Of a stretch of DNA of 53,476 nt, positions 33,168 to 42,080 are shown one piece after another. Position numbers and translations under genes: made by a program. This DNA comes from Campylobacterales bacterium (GTDB lineage: Bacteria > Campylobacterota > Campylobacteria > Campylobacterales > Campylobacteraceae): positions 1 through 53,476 of the forward strand of contig JACUTV010000008.1 in assembly GCA_014859645.1 (NCBI GenBank). The letters are read 5' to 3'. Under the pieces are notes generated by a model. It had not been told where the DNA came from and searched no databases. It saw only the letters and a list, made by a program, of their open reading frames with translations. The first letter of the stretch is position 1; every line of letters starts with the position of its first letter.

Positions 33168-35756
33168 ATGCGGCGCAAACGGTATAGCCTTGGGGATATT
33201 GAAAACCTGCTAACGTACCTTCCGTTGGTCTTTATCACGCTCTTTGCCCTGCTCGCTTTTTTGATTACCTTTGTGAGCCTCTCTGCCAAAGAAGAGCATG
33301 AAATAGGACTCTTGGCCCAACGCCAAAGTCTTCGCATCGACTTTGAACGGCAAAAGGCCTTGGAAGATTTCATTTCCCACGTTCAGCGGGACATCACCCA
33401 ACACTTTCGCACCAAAGAACTCGAACTCATCTCCCACATCGACACCTTGCAAGGGGTCATCGCAGGGCTTGAAACCCCCGAATCCATGCTGGGCATCACC
33501 GAATTGCTCCCTTTTTTGACGCGCCTTGAATCCCAACACGGCGTGCGTTTTGCCGTCCTCGACCAAGAAACCTTGCTACCTAACTACGGTTTAGAAGAAA
33601 TCCGCACCCTGCAAGAGCTGATTTTCAACAACCTCACTAACCCTCGCTCCACCCAACTTACCATCCAGTACATCCTCTCCCAAGGAGAGAAAAGCACCAT
33701 GATTTGGAAAAATCAACCCGAACAAACCATTTGGCTGAGCCATTTTCAAGCCATCCCCGTTAACGGGTGGTACGTGGGCGCTTTTTCTTCGGTCAACAGC
33801 CTTGCAACGCTCACCCAAGAAGCCCTGCAACGCGCCATCACCTCTTACCAAGGGGCGCATGGGTTTTGGGTGTACGATTATGAAAAAGAGCTCTTTTTTG
33901 ACGCCACCCATCCGTGGGTACCTAGCCTTAACGTGAAGGATGTTGCGGGCCTAGCCGAAGCCAAAACTCTTTTTGAGGGCAAGCATTGGCAAACCCAAAA
34001 ACAGCACCCATTTTTGTACGATTTTAACCGTTTTCGCCTCGCTGTGGGGGTGCACGCTTCTTCCTCTTTGGCGCCTGATACCAAAGAGATTGCCCAACGG
34101 TTCAACAACGAACGGTTCATCTGGGGCGTACTTATCGTTGCCATCGCAGCAGTGATGCTTGGCGCGTCCCTTACCTTTAGCGGTTTTATCAAGGGCATTT
34201 TTGCGGCTTACAATCGCCGTTTTGAGCGACGCAACGCCCAGCTCCAAGCCCTCAAAGAACGCTTTGAACTTGCCATCACGGCATCCAATGACGGCTTGTG
34301 GGATACCAACTTTCAAACAGGCAAAACCTTCTTTTCCCCCACGTGGCTAAAGATGCTTGGCTACACCCGCGAAGATGTGCGCTCCTACGAACAATGGCAA
34401 AACCTCATTCACCCCGAAGACAAAGAGCGCATCCTCAAAACCATGCAAGAGCACATGGAAGGCAAGCGAGAACACTTTGTGGGCGAGTACCGCTTGCGCA
34501 CCAAGCTTGGCCGTTACCGCTGGGTACTCGCACGGGGCAAACTCTTTAAAGACAAGGAAGGGCGCGCCGAACGCTTGCTCATGATGACCATGGCCATCGT
34601 GGAGCGCAAACGCATGGAAAAAGCCGTCGAAGACACCCACAAACTCACCGAAGGAGGCCACATCGTCCTCTTGCGGTGGCTCAACGATGACGCCTTTAGC
34701 CTCACCTTCGCCTCCAAAAGCCTCAAACGCTTTGGCTACACCCAAGATGACTTACTCCAAGGGGTGCTCACCTACCGCGACATCATCGACCCCGAAGACA
34801 GGGACATGGTGCGCCACAGTGTTCATGAAGCCATCGCGACAGGGAAGCGCTCCGTTTCACTTACCTACCGCATTCTCACCAAAGCCCACGAACCCCGCTG
34901 GGTCTTTTCCCATGCTATCTTTTTGCGAGATGATTTTGGCAACGTGACCGACTTGTACGGCTACATTTACGACATCACCGCCATCAAATCTAGCGAACAA
35001 GAACTCTCCCGCAGGGTCGCCGAAGAAGTCCACAAAAACCGTGAAAAAGAGAAACTGCTCATCCAGCAAAGCAAGCTTGCCGCCATGGGCGAAATGCTCG
35101 GTGCCATCGCCCACCAATGGCGCCAACCCCTTAACCACATCTCGTTGCTCTTGCATTTCGTGCGCGACTTGTTCGTCGCGGGCAAGTTAGACGAAGCTTC
35201 CATGCGCAAATACGCCGACGAAGCCAAAGCGCAAGTGGCGTACATGTCCCAAACCATCGACGATTTTAGAAACTTTTACCAACCCTCCAAAGACAAAACC
35301 CGCTTTTGCGTCAAAGAGGCGTTATTGGGGGCGGTGGGGATTGTCAAGCACCAATTTACGCACTATGAAATCGCCTTACATGTAAAGGGTGAAGCGTGCG
35401 AGATTGTGGGGTATGAGAACGAATTGAAGCAAGTGGTGCTCAACATCCTCACCAACGCCAAAGACGCCCTCTTGTTAAAACGCGAACGGGGCCCTTTTGA
35501 AGCGCGCATTATCCTTACATGTAAAGCACTGTCTGGGCGCGTGCGCGTTACCTTGTGCAACAACGGCGACGCCATCGAAGAGGGCATCATAGAGCGGATT
35601 TTTGAACCGTACTTTACCACCAAATTTGAAACCCAAGGCACAGGCATTGGGCTGTACATGAGCAAGACTATCATCGAAGGCAACATGAAAGGAAAGCTCG
35701 ACGCCGCCAACACAAACGCGGGCGTTTGCTTCACCATCACCTTACCTAAGGAGTAA
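33168..35756 (+). CDS. Membrane PAS sensor histidine kinase
   Basis: An 862-residue sensor kinase. TM1 is at about 15-42 and TM2 at about 325-350, flanking a ~280-residue periplasmic sensor of double-Cache type. Two PAS domains follow (NDGLWDTNFQTGKTFFSPTW, then LTFASKSLKRFGYTQDDL) with PAC blocks. The HisKA helix carries GAIAHQWRQPLNH with the acceptor His; the ATPase has ELKQVVLNILTNAKDALL and GTGIGLYMSKTI. The G1 box is CNNGDAI, unusual in lacking Asp. A -10 box TACAAT lies just upstream. The response regulator at 37667 is the likely partner, though an opposite-strand pair sits between them. Two TTACATGTAA copies are inside. Confidence 0.88.
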   Translation: MRRKRYSLGDIENLLTYLPLVFITLFALLAFLITFVSLSAKEEHEIGLLAQRQSLRIDFERQKALEDFISHVQRDITQHFRTKELELISHIDTLQGVIAGLETPESMLGITELLPFLTRLESQHGVRFAVLDQETLLPNYGLEEIRTLQELIFNNLTNPRSTQLTIQYILSQGEKSTMIWKNQPEQTIWLSHFQAIPVNGWYVGAFSSVNSLATLTQEALQRAITSYQGAHGFWVYDYEKELFFDATHPWVPSLNVKDVAGLAEAKTLFEGKHWQTQKQHPFLYDFNRFRLAVGVHASSSLAPDTKEIAQRFNNERFIWGVLIVAIAAVMLGASLTFSGFIKGIFAAYNRRFERRNAQLQALKERFELAITASNDGLWDTNFQTGKTFFSPTWLKMLGYTREDVRSYEQWQNLIHPEDKERILKTMQEHMEGKREHFVGEYRLRTKLGRYRWVLARGKLFKDKEGRAERLLMMTMAIVERKRMEKAVEDTHKLTEGGHIVLLRWLNDDAFSLTFASKSLKRFGYTQDDLLQGVLTYRDIIDPEDRDMVRHSVHEAIATGKRSVSLTYRILTKAHEPRWVFSHAIFLRDDFGNVTDLYGYIYDITAIKSSEQELSRRVAEEVHKNREKEKLLIQQSKLAAMGEMLGAIAHQWRQPLNHISLLLHFVRDLFVAGKLDEASMRKYADEAKAQVAYMSQTIDDFRNFYQPSKDKTRFCVKEALLGAVGIVKHQFTHYEIALHVKGEACEIVGYENELKQVVLNILTNAKDALLLKRERGPFEARIILTCKALSGRVRVTLCNNGDAIEEGIIERIFEPYFTTKFETQGTGIGLYMSKTIIEGNMKGKLDAANTNAGVCFTITLPKE

Positions 35757-36525
35757 CCTTTTGGCTTTTGGCAGCGGCGACAAGGTGAAAAAAGAAGGCG
35801 CGCTGCGGACGAAACTGTAACAAGTACTCAGGATGCCATTGTATTCCCACGAAAAACGGATGCGCTGGCGCTTCGATGGCTTGGATGATGCCATTGGACT
35901 CCCATGCAACTTTATGTAACTTCTCCCCAAGAAGGTCAATAGACTGGTGATGCAAAGAGTTAACACGATAACGCTGATGACCCAAAATCTCGTAAAGTTT
36001 TGAGTGCAACGCGATGTGGATAGTTTTTCGCGGAAGCAGTGTGGTCAAGTGGGGTGATTCTGTGTAAAAATCTTTAATCTCTTGGTGCAATGTTCCCTTG
36101 TGGTAAATGTTCATGAGTTGCATCCCCCGGCAAATGCCCAAAAGTGGCAGGTTTTTTTCAAATGCATGGGCGATCACCGCAAGCTCTAGGGTATCGCGGG
36201 CATTGTCCGCGTCTTTGGAGTGTGTGCGAGAAGAAAACACGCGCACCAAAAACACCAAGGGCAGCAATAACCAAGATTTGAGAAAAAAGACCCTTTTGCG
36301 CTCCGCCTCCCACTCTTGCTTGAGTTCTTTTCCGTAAAGCCGCGGGTCCACATCGGCACCTCCGGCGATCACAAACCCGTGGAGCGCATGCAAATCAACC
36401 TTGCGTTTTGTGGTAAGTTTCACCGCCTTTGCACCGTAAAATCCCAAGATAAGCCGGGTAAACAACCAAGACCCATACCCTCCTTGTGCAGGCGCCGTTA
36501 CGCCGATACGTGGTCTGCTGCCCAT
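35746..36525 (-). CDS. Class I glutamine amidotransferase / PuuD-like peptidase C26
   Basis: A 259-residue member of the gamma-glutamyl hydrolase (PuuD) group. GFVIAGGADVDPRLYG, the nucleophile Cys132 in GICRGMQLMN, and His231 with Glu233 in GIQWHPEYL make a full triad. Between residues 75 and 105 there is an insertion with a hydrophobic run (SWLLLPLVFLVRVF) not usual for soluble PuuD; it may attach the protein to membrane or partner. It overlaps the amidoligase gene by 28 bp. Amidoligase/GATase pairs have been predicted by Iyer and Aravind to make and trim gamma-glutamyl-like amide bonds. Its end overlaps the kinase gene end by 11 bp. Confidence 0.8.
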   Translation of the reverse strand: MGSRPRIGVTAPAQGGYGSWLFTRLILGFYGAKAVKLTTKRKVDLHALHGFVIAGGADVDPRLYGKELKQEWEAERKRVFFLKSWLLLPLVFLVRVFSSRTHSKDADNARDTLELAVIAHAFEKNLPLLGICRGMQLMNIYHKGTLHQEIKDFYTESPHLTTLLPRKTIHIALHSKLYEILGHQRYRVNSLHHQSIDLLGEKLHKVAWESNGIIQAIEAPAHPFFVGIQWHPEYLLQFRPQRAFFFHLVAAAKSQKVTP

Positions 36526-37610
36526 GCTTCAACTGCCTCCAAGCGCTTGCTTTTTTTGCCAAAGAAATGGGCACCCTCTATCTCGCCAAAATCCTCTAGC
36601 AACCTTTGTTGTGCCCCTTGGTCTTGGGCTAAGCGTTCCACTAACATAAAGCGATTCCACTCCGAAGCGATGCTCCACCCTGGCTCACCCAACGAACAGT
36701 TTGGCAAACGGTAATGCAACGCTGGCCGCGGTTTGAGTAATTCCGGTTCGTGCACCGCCCCTTGGGTTAGCGCGTGGTCAATCACGCCAAAAAGAGGTGT
36801 CATGTCCAGACTACGATTGCGCGTGGGGTTAAAGGCAAGATAATCGCGCATCAACGTATCTACACAAGCGGGCGCATAAGAAGGGGTGAGCACCAACTGC
36901 AAGTACTCTTTGGGAAAAGGGTCGATAAACGCACTTAACCGCCGCGTTAGGTCTATGTGGGAATTTTTCTGAAGATAGGGTTCAAGCAAAACATAGGCCC
37001 GCAGATAAGACAACAGCGTGTTTACTCCCAAATCTGGCACTTCTAGGTTGATGTGTAGTCCAAAAGCGTAGTGAATGTTTTGCGTCGTTCCTTTTGCTCC
37101 TGCCCTAACCAAGGCATCGCTTAAGCGCGTTAGGGTTTCAAAATCGCGAAACACCAAAGGAGGTGTTGTGATTTCGCACGGCACAAAAAAACTTGCCCCT
37201 TTTTCAATCAAACGTTCAAGCACCTCGTCATGGTCGATTTTCACCAAGTCAATGCCAAGGTCTTCTAAAAACTTTCGGTGTTTTAATTCCGTCAAAACCC
37301 GTGCATCAAGCACGATGTCAAAAACGCCCAATGCCCCCTTACATGTAAAGGCAAAACGGCTCTTTTTAGTGATAGTTCCGCCGTAAATGTGAGCGACAAT
37401 CAGCGCCGCCTCACGAGGATTGAGCCCTGCAAATTCCAATTCAAACCCCGCTTTACGAGGGTTTCCTTGGGTGGTGCAGGGGCAAGCTAAAGGAGTAAAT
37501 GTCATCGTACACTCCGCAATACCGTGGGGTTTTTTCTTAAAACAGTGTAGGGCGTCTTGACTTAAAAGGGTGTCAAAACAAAAACCCTTTGCGCTTTTGT
37601 CAAACGTCAT
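36498..37610 (-). CDS. Putative amidoligase (Amidoligase_2 family)
   Basis: A 370-residue protein of the glutamine-synthetase-like amidoligase family. The ExE metal motif is Glu57/Glu59 in AGFELEFAGL; FGLHINLEVPD, FIDPFPKEYLQLVLTPSY and DMTPLF are further conserved blocks. Such enzymes are predicted to form amide bonds between a carboxylate and an amine using ATP. ATG 37610 follows AGGAGG at 6 nt, a strong start. It is coupled to the amidotransferase by a 28-bp overlap, so the two should act together, for instance by making and hydrolysing a glutamyl conjugate. The substrate is unknown. Confidence 0.75.
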   Translation of the reverse strand: MTFDKSAKGFCFDTLLSQDALHCFKKKPHGIAECTMTFTPLACPCTTQGNPRKAGFELEFAGLNPREAALIVAHIYGGTITKKSRFAFTCKGALGVFDIVLDARVLTELKHRKFLEDLGIDLVKIDHDEVLERLIEKGASFFVPCEITTPPLVFRDFETLTRLSDALVRAGAKGTTQNIHYAFGLHINLEVPDLGVNTLLSYLRAYVLLEPYLQKNSHIDLTRRLSAFIDPFPKEYLQLVLTPSYAPACVDTLMRDYLAFNPTRNRSLDMTPLFGVIDHALTQGAVHEPELLKPRPALHYRLPNCSLGEPGWSIASEWNRFMLVERLAQDQGAQQRLLEDFGEIEGAHFFGKKSKRLEAVEAWAADHVSA

Positions 37611-37633
37611 GCCATTCCTCCTGAGAGTTTTGT

Positions 37634-37639
37634 TATAAT
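37634..37639 (+). promoter_or_regulatory. -10 box of the response regulator gene
   Basis: TATAAT in the 56-bp space between the divergent amidoligase and response-regulator genes, 27 bp before the ATG. No clear -35 box. Confidence 0.5.
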
Positions 37640-37666
37640 GTTACGAAAATTCCCAAGGAAAGTGCC

Positions 37667-38359
37667 ATGGACGTAAAAACACGGGTAATGTTAGTCGAGG
37701 ACGAGGCCACGGCCCGTGAGATTTTAGGCTTTTATCTTGGCACGCTTTTTGACGAAGTCTTGGTGGCAAAAGATGGCAAAGAAGGGCTTGACACGTTCCT
37801 TTCTCACCGCCCCATCGATCTCATCCTAACCGACATTCGCATGCCACACCTCAATGGCCTTGAGATGATTGAAGCCATCAAAGAGCATCAAGAAGACCAA
37901 AAATTTATCGTGGTTTCGGCGCATAAAGAAGAAGAGTTATTGTTGCGCTCCATCAACCTGCGCGTCATTGGCTACTTCGTTAAACCCCTAAATATCGACA
38001 CTGTGATGGAAATCCTCCAAAAAGCTAAGGCCGAAGTGGTGCGCGAAAAAGAAAAACTTCACCACACGCCCGCCCGCGTTGCACTTAATGCCACCTATAT
38101 CTATGACGCTAGTAGTGAACTTTTGTATCACACAAACGGCACCCTCATCCCCCTTTCAAAGAAGGAACTCTTGCTCTTGCAAGCCCTCATCAACCACAAA
38201 GGGAAGATTCTCCCCGTAAGCGAGTGCAAGGCCTATTTGTGGGGCGAAGAAGAGGTTTCAGACGCGACCTTTCGCACCCTCATGAAGCGCCTTCGGGACA
38301 AGATTAGTGCGGATGATTTCATCCTTTCGCGCAAAGGCCAAGGGTATATTATCGCCTAA
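37667..38359 (+). CDS. OmpR-family response regulator
   Basis: A 230-residue two-component regulator. The receiver domain has acidic residues near 11-12, the acceptor Asp56 in LILTDIRMPHLNG and Lys106 in GYFVKP. The C-terminal winged helix (about 130-230) shows LSKKELLLLQALINHKGKIL and TLMKRLRDKI. It probably receives phosphate from the kinase at 33168, whose gene is on the same strand 1.9 kb upstream. Just downstream are three 11-bp-phased TGAAA repeats ahead of the TRAP operon, the sort of site OmpR-type dimers bind. Confidence 0.9.
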   Translation: MDVKTRVMLVEDEATAREILGFYLGTLFDEVLVAKDGKEGLDTFLSHRPIDLILTDIRMPHLNGLEMIEAIKEHQEDQKFIVVSAHKEEELLLRSINLRVIGYFVKPLNIDTVMEILQKAKAEVVREKEKLHHTPARVALNATYIYDASSELLYHTNGTLIPLSKKELLLLQALINHKGKILPVSECKAYLWGEEEVSDATFRTLMKRLRDKISADDFILSRKGQGYIIA

Positions 38360-38396
38360 TCTTAGATGTAGCAAATCGTTACATGTAAAGGATTTT

Positions 38397-38448
38397 TGAA
38401 ACATTTGTGAAACATTCATGACCTTATTTTGAAATCGTGCGTTATGAT
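38397..38448 (+). promoter_or_regulatory. Phased direct repeats and promoter of the TAXI-TRAP operon
   Basis: TGAAACATT occurs at 38397-38405 and 38408-38416 (11-bp step), with a third related copy TGAAATCGT at 38430-38438 (22 bp further). A -10 box TATGAT lies at 38443-38448, 28 bp before the ATG. Helically phased direct repeats over the -50 to -15 region are typical binding sites for OmpR-family activators, and such a gene is next door. Confidence 0.6.
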
Positions 38449-38475
38449 AGGGAAAACCACATTTAAGGAGACCCT

Positions 38476-39486
38476 ATGATTTCAGGCACATGGTTCAAAC
38501 GCCTCTTGGCAACTTCGGCTGCTGTTGCGGTACTCTCTTCAGGTGCTCTAGCAGAGCAGAAATTCATCATTGCCACGGCAAGCACAGGGGGAACGTATTA
38601 TCCTGTTGGCGTTGGCATCGCGACCATTGCAAGCTTGAAGCTTGCCAAAGACCATAAGATGACCTTTTCGGCCATCAGCAGTGCCGGAAGTGGCGAAAAC
38701 ATCGACATGATGGACAAAGGCGAAGTCAACTTTTCCATCATCCAAGGCCTTTTTAGCTCCATGGCATGGCAAGGAAAAGCTTCTTATGAGGGGCGTGCAA
38801 AGAAAAATCTGCGCTCTGTCACCATGCTTTGGCAAAACGTAGAACACTTCACCGTCACCAGCGACATTGCTAAAACGGGCAATATCATGGACCTCAAAAA
38901 CCTCTACGGACAACCTTTTTCCATCAGTGAGCGCAACTCCGGAAGTCGTATTTCTGGGGAAGTTATCATGGATGGTCTTGGCATCGACTACACGAAGATG
39001 AACATCCAATACCTTGGCTACACACCCAGTGCCACCGCGATGCAAGACCGTAAGATTAAAGGCATGAACACCCCTGCGGGAGACCCTGTTTCTGCTGTCA
39101 CAAACACCTTTGCTTCCATGGGTGGAGATAAAATTCGCGTGCTTGATTTCACCGCTGACGATGTGGAAAAAGCCAACAGCGTTTACCCTGTTTGGGTGCC
39201 TTACACCATCAAAGCAGGCGCGTATCCAGGCCAAAAACAAGACATCAACACTATCGCGCAACCTAACTTGCTCGTCGTTACAGAAGAGACACCTGAAGAA
39301 GTGGTTTACTTGCTCACCAAGACCATTTACGAAAACCTTCCGTTTTTAAACTCCGTCCACCAAGCGACCAAATCCATGGCTATCGAAAAAGCTATCGGTG
39401 GCTTGCCTGCGCCTTTGCACAAAGGGGCCTTGCGTTACTACCAAGAGCAAGGCATCACTATTCCTGAGCGACTTATTCTGAACTAA
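38476..39486 (+). CDS. TAXI-family TRAP transporter substrate-binding protein
   Basis: A 336-residue periplasmic binding protein. The signal peptide is cleaved near residue 26 (SSGALAEQ). The family core is seen in FIIATASTGGTYYPVGVGIA, the AGSGENIDMMDKGEVNFSI block and GSRISGEVIMDGLGID. TAXI proteins feed glutamate, 2-oxoglutarate or similar acids to TRAP permeases. ATG follows AAGGAG. It is first in an operon with the permease, a LUD protein and L-2-hydroxyglutarate oxidase. Confidence 0.93.
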   Translation: MISGTWFKRLLATSAAVAVLSSGALAEQKFIIATASTGGTYYPVGVGIATIASLKLAKDHKMTFSAISSAGSGENIDMMDKGEVNFSIIQGLFSSMAWQGKASYEGRAKKNLRSVTMLWQNVEHFTVTSDIAKTGNIMDLKNLYGQPFSISERNSGSRISGEVIMDGLGIDYTKMNIQYLGYTPSATAMQDRKIKGMNTPAGDPVSAVTNTFASMGGDKIRVLDFTADDVEKANSVYPVWVPYTIKAGAYPGQKQDINTIAQPNLLVVTEETPEEVVYLLTKTIYENLPFLNSVHQATKSMAIEKAIGGLPAPLHKGALRYYQEQGITIPERLILN

Positions 39487-39493
39487 TTTTTAC

Positions 39494-39513
39494 GCAGGGG
39501 GGCTCTCCCCTGC
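39494..39513 (+). terminator. Intra-operon attenuating hairpin
   Basis: GCAGGGG (39494-39500) pairs with CCCCTGC (39507-39513), followed by TTCTTAC. It lies between the binding-protein and permease genes, where a partial terminator or RNA stabiliser would raise binding-protein level over permease. Confidence 0.6.
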
Positions 39514-39535
39514 TTCTTACTACAAAGGATTTCCC

Positions 39536-41497
39536 ATGGGTATTTCTGCGGACAAACTCAAACCTTTTCTTCTTTATTACGGTGTCGGCATCTCCATCTT
39601 TCACTTTTGGATCAATATCTGGGGGGGCATGAGCGACTTGTGGTTTAACGCCGCCCACTTTTCTTTGTTGGCGTCTTTGGGGTACTTAACCTTTCGAGCC
39701 TCTAGCTATTCATCCAGCAAAACCGTTCCGTTTTACGACATCCTTCTTGCCTTGCTTACCCTAAGCGTAGCGGGCTATATGATGGGCTTTGAAGAGAGTC
39801 TTTACGCCGTTTCCAACGCACAAATGCGCCCCTCGGACATCATCATGACAGGCCTTGCTATGGCGCTTGCCCTTGAGATGGTTAGGCGCGCCACGGGGCT
39901 CATCATCCCCGCACTTATGCTGGTTTGCATTGGCTATATTTTGTGGTTCGGCAAACATGTTACTGGGGTATTTGCCTTTGGTGGCATGAGTGTGGAGCGC
40001 TTTTTTTACCGCATGTTTTACACAGGCGAAGGGCTTTTTGGTTCCATCGCAACCATCTCTTCCACGTATGTATTTATGTTTATCCTCTTTGCGGCGTTTT
40101 TACTTAAAAGCGGCGCGGGAGATTTCATCGTCGACGTGAGCCGCGCGTTTACGTCTCGTTTTCGCGGGGGTGCGGGGCATGTGGCGGTGTTTTCCTCGGC
40201 GCTCATGGGCACCATTTCAGGCTCCGCCGTGGCCAATACCGTCTCCACTGGCTCCATCACTATCCCCATGATGAAAAAAAATGGCTTCAAGCCCATTTTT
40301 GCTGCGGGCGTTGAAACCGCGGCAAGCACAGGCGGACAAATCATGCCACCCATCATGGGAGCGGGTGCCTTTATTATGGCACAAATGACCAACATCCCCT
40401 TTGCGACCATCGTGGCGGTGTCGGTGTTGCCTGCTATTTTGTATTTTGCGTCCATCGCTGTGTATATTCACATTCACGCCAAAGAAAACAACCTTGAAGT
40501 AGAAGTTGACGATATTAACATCTGGCCAGTGTTACGCGAAGGGTTTCACTTTATCATTCCCCTTGCCACGCTTGTGGGGCTGTTGGTTTATGGCTTTACA
40601 CCTACCTACGCGGCGGGGATTTCCATCATCGCCATCATCGCCTCTTCGTACCTCACCAAGTACAAGCGCATGGGTATTAAAGAAGTATTAGAAGCCCTCT
40701 CTTTAGGCAGTCAAAACATGGTTATCACGGGCGTATTACTTGTTTCCGTGGGCATCATCGTAGGGGTCATCAACATCTCAGGTATTGGCATTATCTTTTC
40801 CCAACTCATCATGGAGTGGTCGGGGGGCAAACTCATCATCGCCATGGTTCTTGTCGCCTTGGCTTCGTTGGTGCTTGGCATGGGGCTTCCTGTAACGGCT
40901 TCGTATGTAGTATTGGCCGTCCTTTCGGCACCTGCGTTAGTGGGGCTCATGCTCTCCCCCGAACTTGCCATGTTGCTTAACGCAGGACTTGAAGTACCCG
41001 AAGCGACCATGTACTTTTTGAGCGCGCACCTCATCATCTTTTGGCTCTCGCAAGATTCTAACCTAACCCCGCCCGTGTGTTTGGCGGCGTTTGCGGCGGC
41101 TGGCATCGCGGGCACGTCGCCCATGCGCACAGGCGTAGAGTCGTGGAAGCTTGGCAAAGGGCTTTACATCATGCCTCTTTTGTTCGCCTTTACCCCACTC
41201 ATCACGGGAACGTGGGCAGAACGGGTAGAGATTTTTGCGTTTTCTTTTGTGGGATTAGCGGCCTTTGCTATCGCAGTAGAAGGGTTTTGGGATGTTAAAA
41301 CCTCTTGGTTTGAGCGTTTGATGTTTGCAACCATTGCCGTGCTGTTATTTTCGCAAGATTCTTTGTACGGCATGCCGAGCCTTACGCCGTGGATTGAAAA
41401 CGTGCACATCCTTGGGGTTGGCTTCTTTGTTGGTATAATGGCACTTCATAAATTTCGCGCACGAAAGGTCATCTATGCTAGAAACCACCAAAGCTAA
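39536..41497 (+). CDS. TRAP transporter fused permease (DctQM type)
   Basis: A 653-residue inner-membrane protein in which the small (4-helix) and large (12-helix) TRAP subunits are fused, as usual for TAXI systems. Typical blocks are MGTISGSAVANTVSTGSITIP, GGQIMPPIMGAGAFIMAQ and GLPVTASYVVLAVLSAPALV. It imports a substrate delivered by the upstream binding protein, driven by an ion gradient. ATG follows AAAGGA by 6 nt. The end overlaps the LUD gene by 23 bp. Confidence 0.95.
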   Translation: MGISADKLKPFLLYYGVGISIFHFWINIWGGMSDLWFNAAHFSLLASLGYLTFRASSYSSSKTVPFYDILLALLTLSVAGYMMGFEESLYAVSNAQMRPSDIIMTGLAMALALEMVRRATGLIIPALMLVCIGYILWFGKHVTGVFAFGGMSVERFFYRMFYTGEGLFGSIATISSTYVFMFILFAAFLLKSGAGDFIVDVSRAFTSRFRGGAGHVAVFSSALMGTISGSAVANTVSTGSITIPMMKKNGFKPIFAAGVETAASTGGQIMPPIMGAGAFIMAQMTNIPFATIVAVSVLPAILYFASIAVYIHIHAKENNLEVEVDDINIWPVLREGFHFIIPLATLVGLLVYGFTPTYAAGISIIAIIASSYLTKYKRMGIKEVLEALSLGSQNMVITGVLLVSVGIIVGVINISGIGIIFSQLIMEWSGGKLIIAMVLVALASLVLGMGLPVTASYVVLAVLSAPALVGLMLSPELAMLLNAGLEVPEATMYFLSAHLIIFWLSQDSNLTPPVCLAAFAAAGIAGTSPMRTGVESWKLGKGLYIMPLLFAFTPLITGTWAERVEIFAFSFVGLAAFAIAVEGFWDVKTSWFERLMFATIAVLLFSQDSLYGMPSLTPWIENVHILGVGFFVGIMALHKFRARKVIYARNHQS

Positions 41498-42077
41498 CTT
41501 AGAAAAAAATGGATTTGAAGTCATCATCGTAGACACCCGCTGGCAAGCCTTTGATTTGGCCAAAACCTACCTCAAAGAGGGCATGAGCGTGGGCCTTGGC
41601 GGGTCTACAACGGTGGATGAGATTGGGCTCTTAAACTACCTCCAAACCAAACCCCTTGGCATCACCCTTTTTAACCAGTACGAAAAGGGGATCTCCATGG
41701 AGGAAAATACCGAGCGCCGACGTCAAGGGATGTTAGCTGACCTCTACGTCACAGGATGCAACGCCATCACCCAAACAGGAGAACTCGTCAACGCCGATGG
41801 TAGCGGCAACCGCGTGGCGGCACAAATCTTTGGGCCAAAAAAACTGCTCCTTATCGCGGGCATTAACAAGCTTGTGCCTACCCTTGAAGCAGGGTTTGAG
41901 CGCATCAAAACCGTGGCCGCGCAAAAAAACATCGACCGCATGAACGCCAAAGCCGTGGAGATGGGCAAAGAACCCCGCTACGACTGGGACAACATCGCCA
42001 ATAAATTTGCCTACATCAACGGCGACACGCCAGGACGAACGACCATCGTTTTGGTCAAAGAATCTTTAGGATACTAA
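41475..42077 (+). CDS. LUD-domain (lactate utilisation-like) protein
   Basis: A 200-residue single LUD (DUF162/YkgG-like) domain. Conserved parts are EGMSVGLGGSTTVDEIGLL, ADLYVTGCNAITQTGELVN, DGSGNRVAAQIFGPKK and GINKLVP. LutC and LutB of the lactate-oxidising LutABC complex share this domain, but single LUD proteins are often of unknown function. It is coupled to the permease (23-bp overlap) and sits 3 bp before the hydroxyglutarate oxidase, so a role in 2-hydroxy-acid oxidation is likely. Confidence 0.8.
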   Translation: MLETTKANLEKNGFEVIIVDTRWQAFDLAKTYLKEGMSVGLGGSTTVDEIGLLNYLQTKPLGITLFNQYEKGISMEENTERRRQGMLADLYVTGCNAITQTGELVNADGSGNRVAAQIFGPKKLLLIAGINKLVPTLEAGFERIKTVAAQKNIDRMNAKAVEMGKEPRYDWDNIANKFAYINGDTPGRTTIVLVKESLGY

Positions 42078-42080
42078 GCC

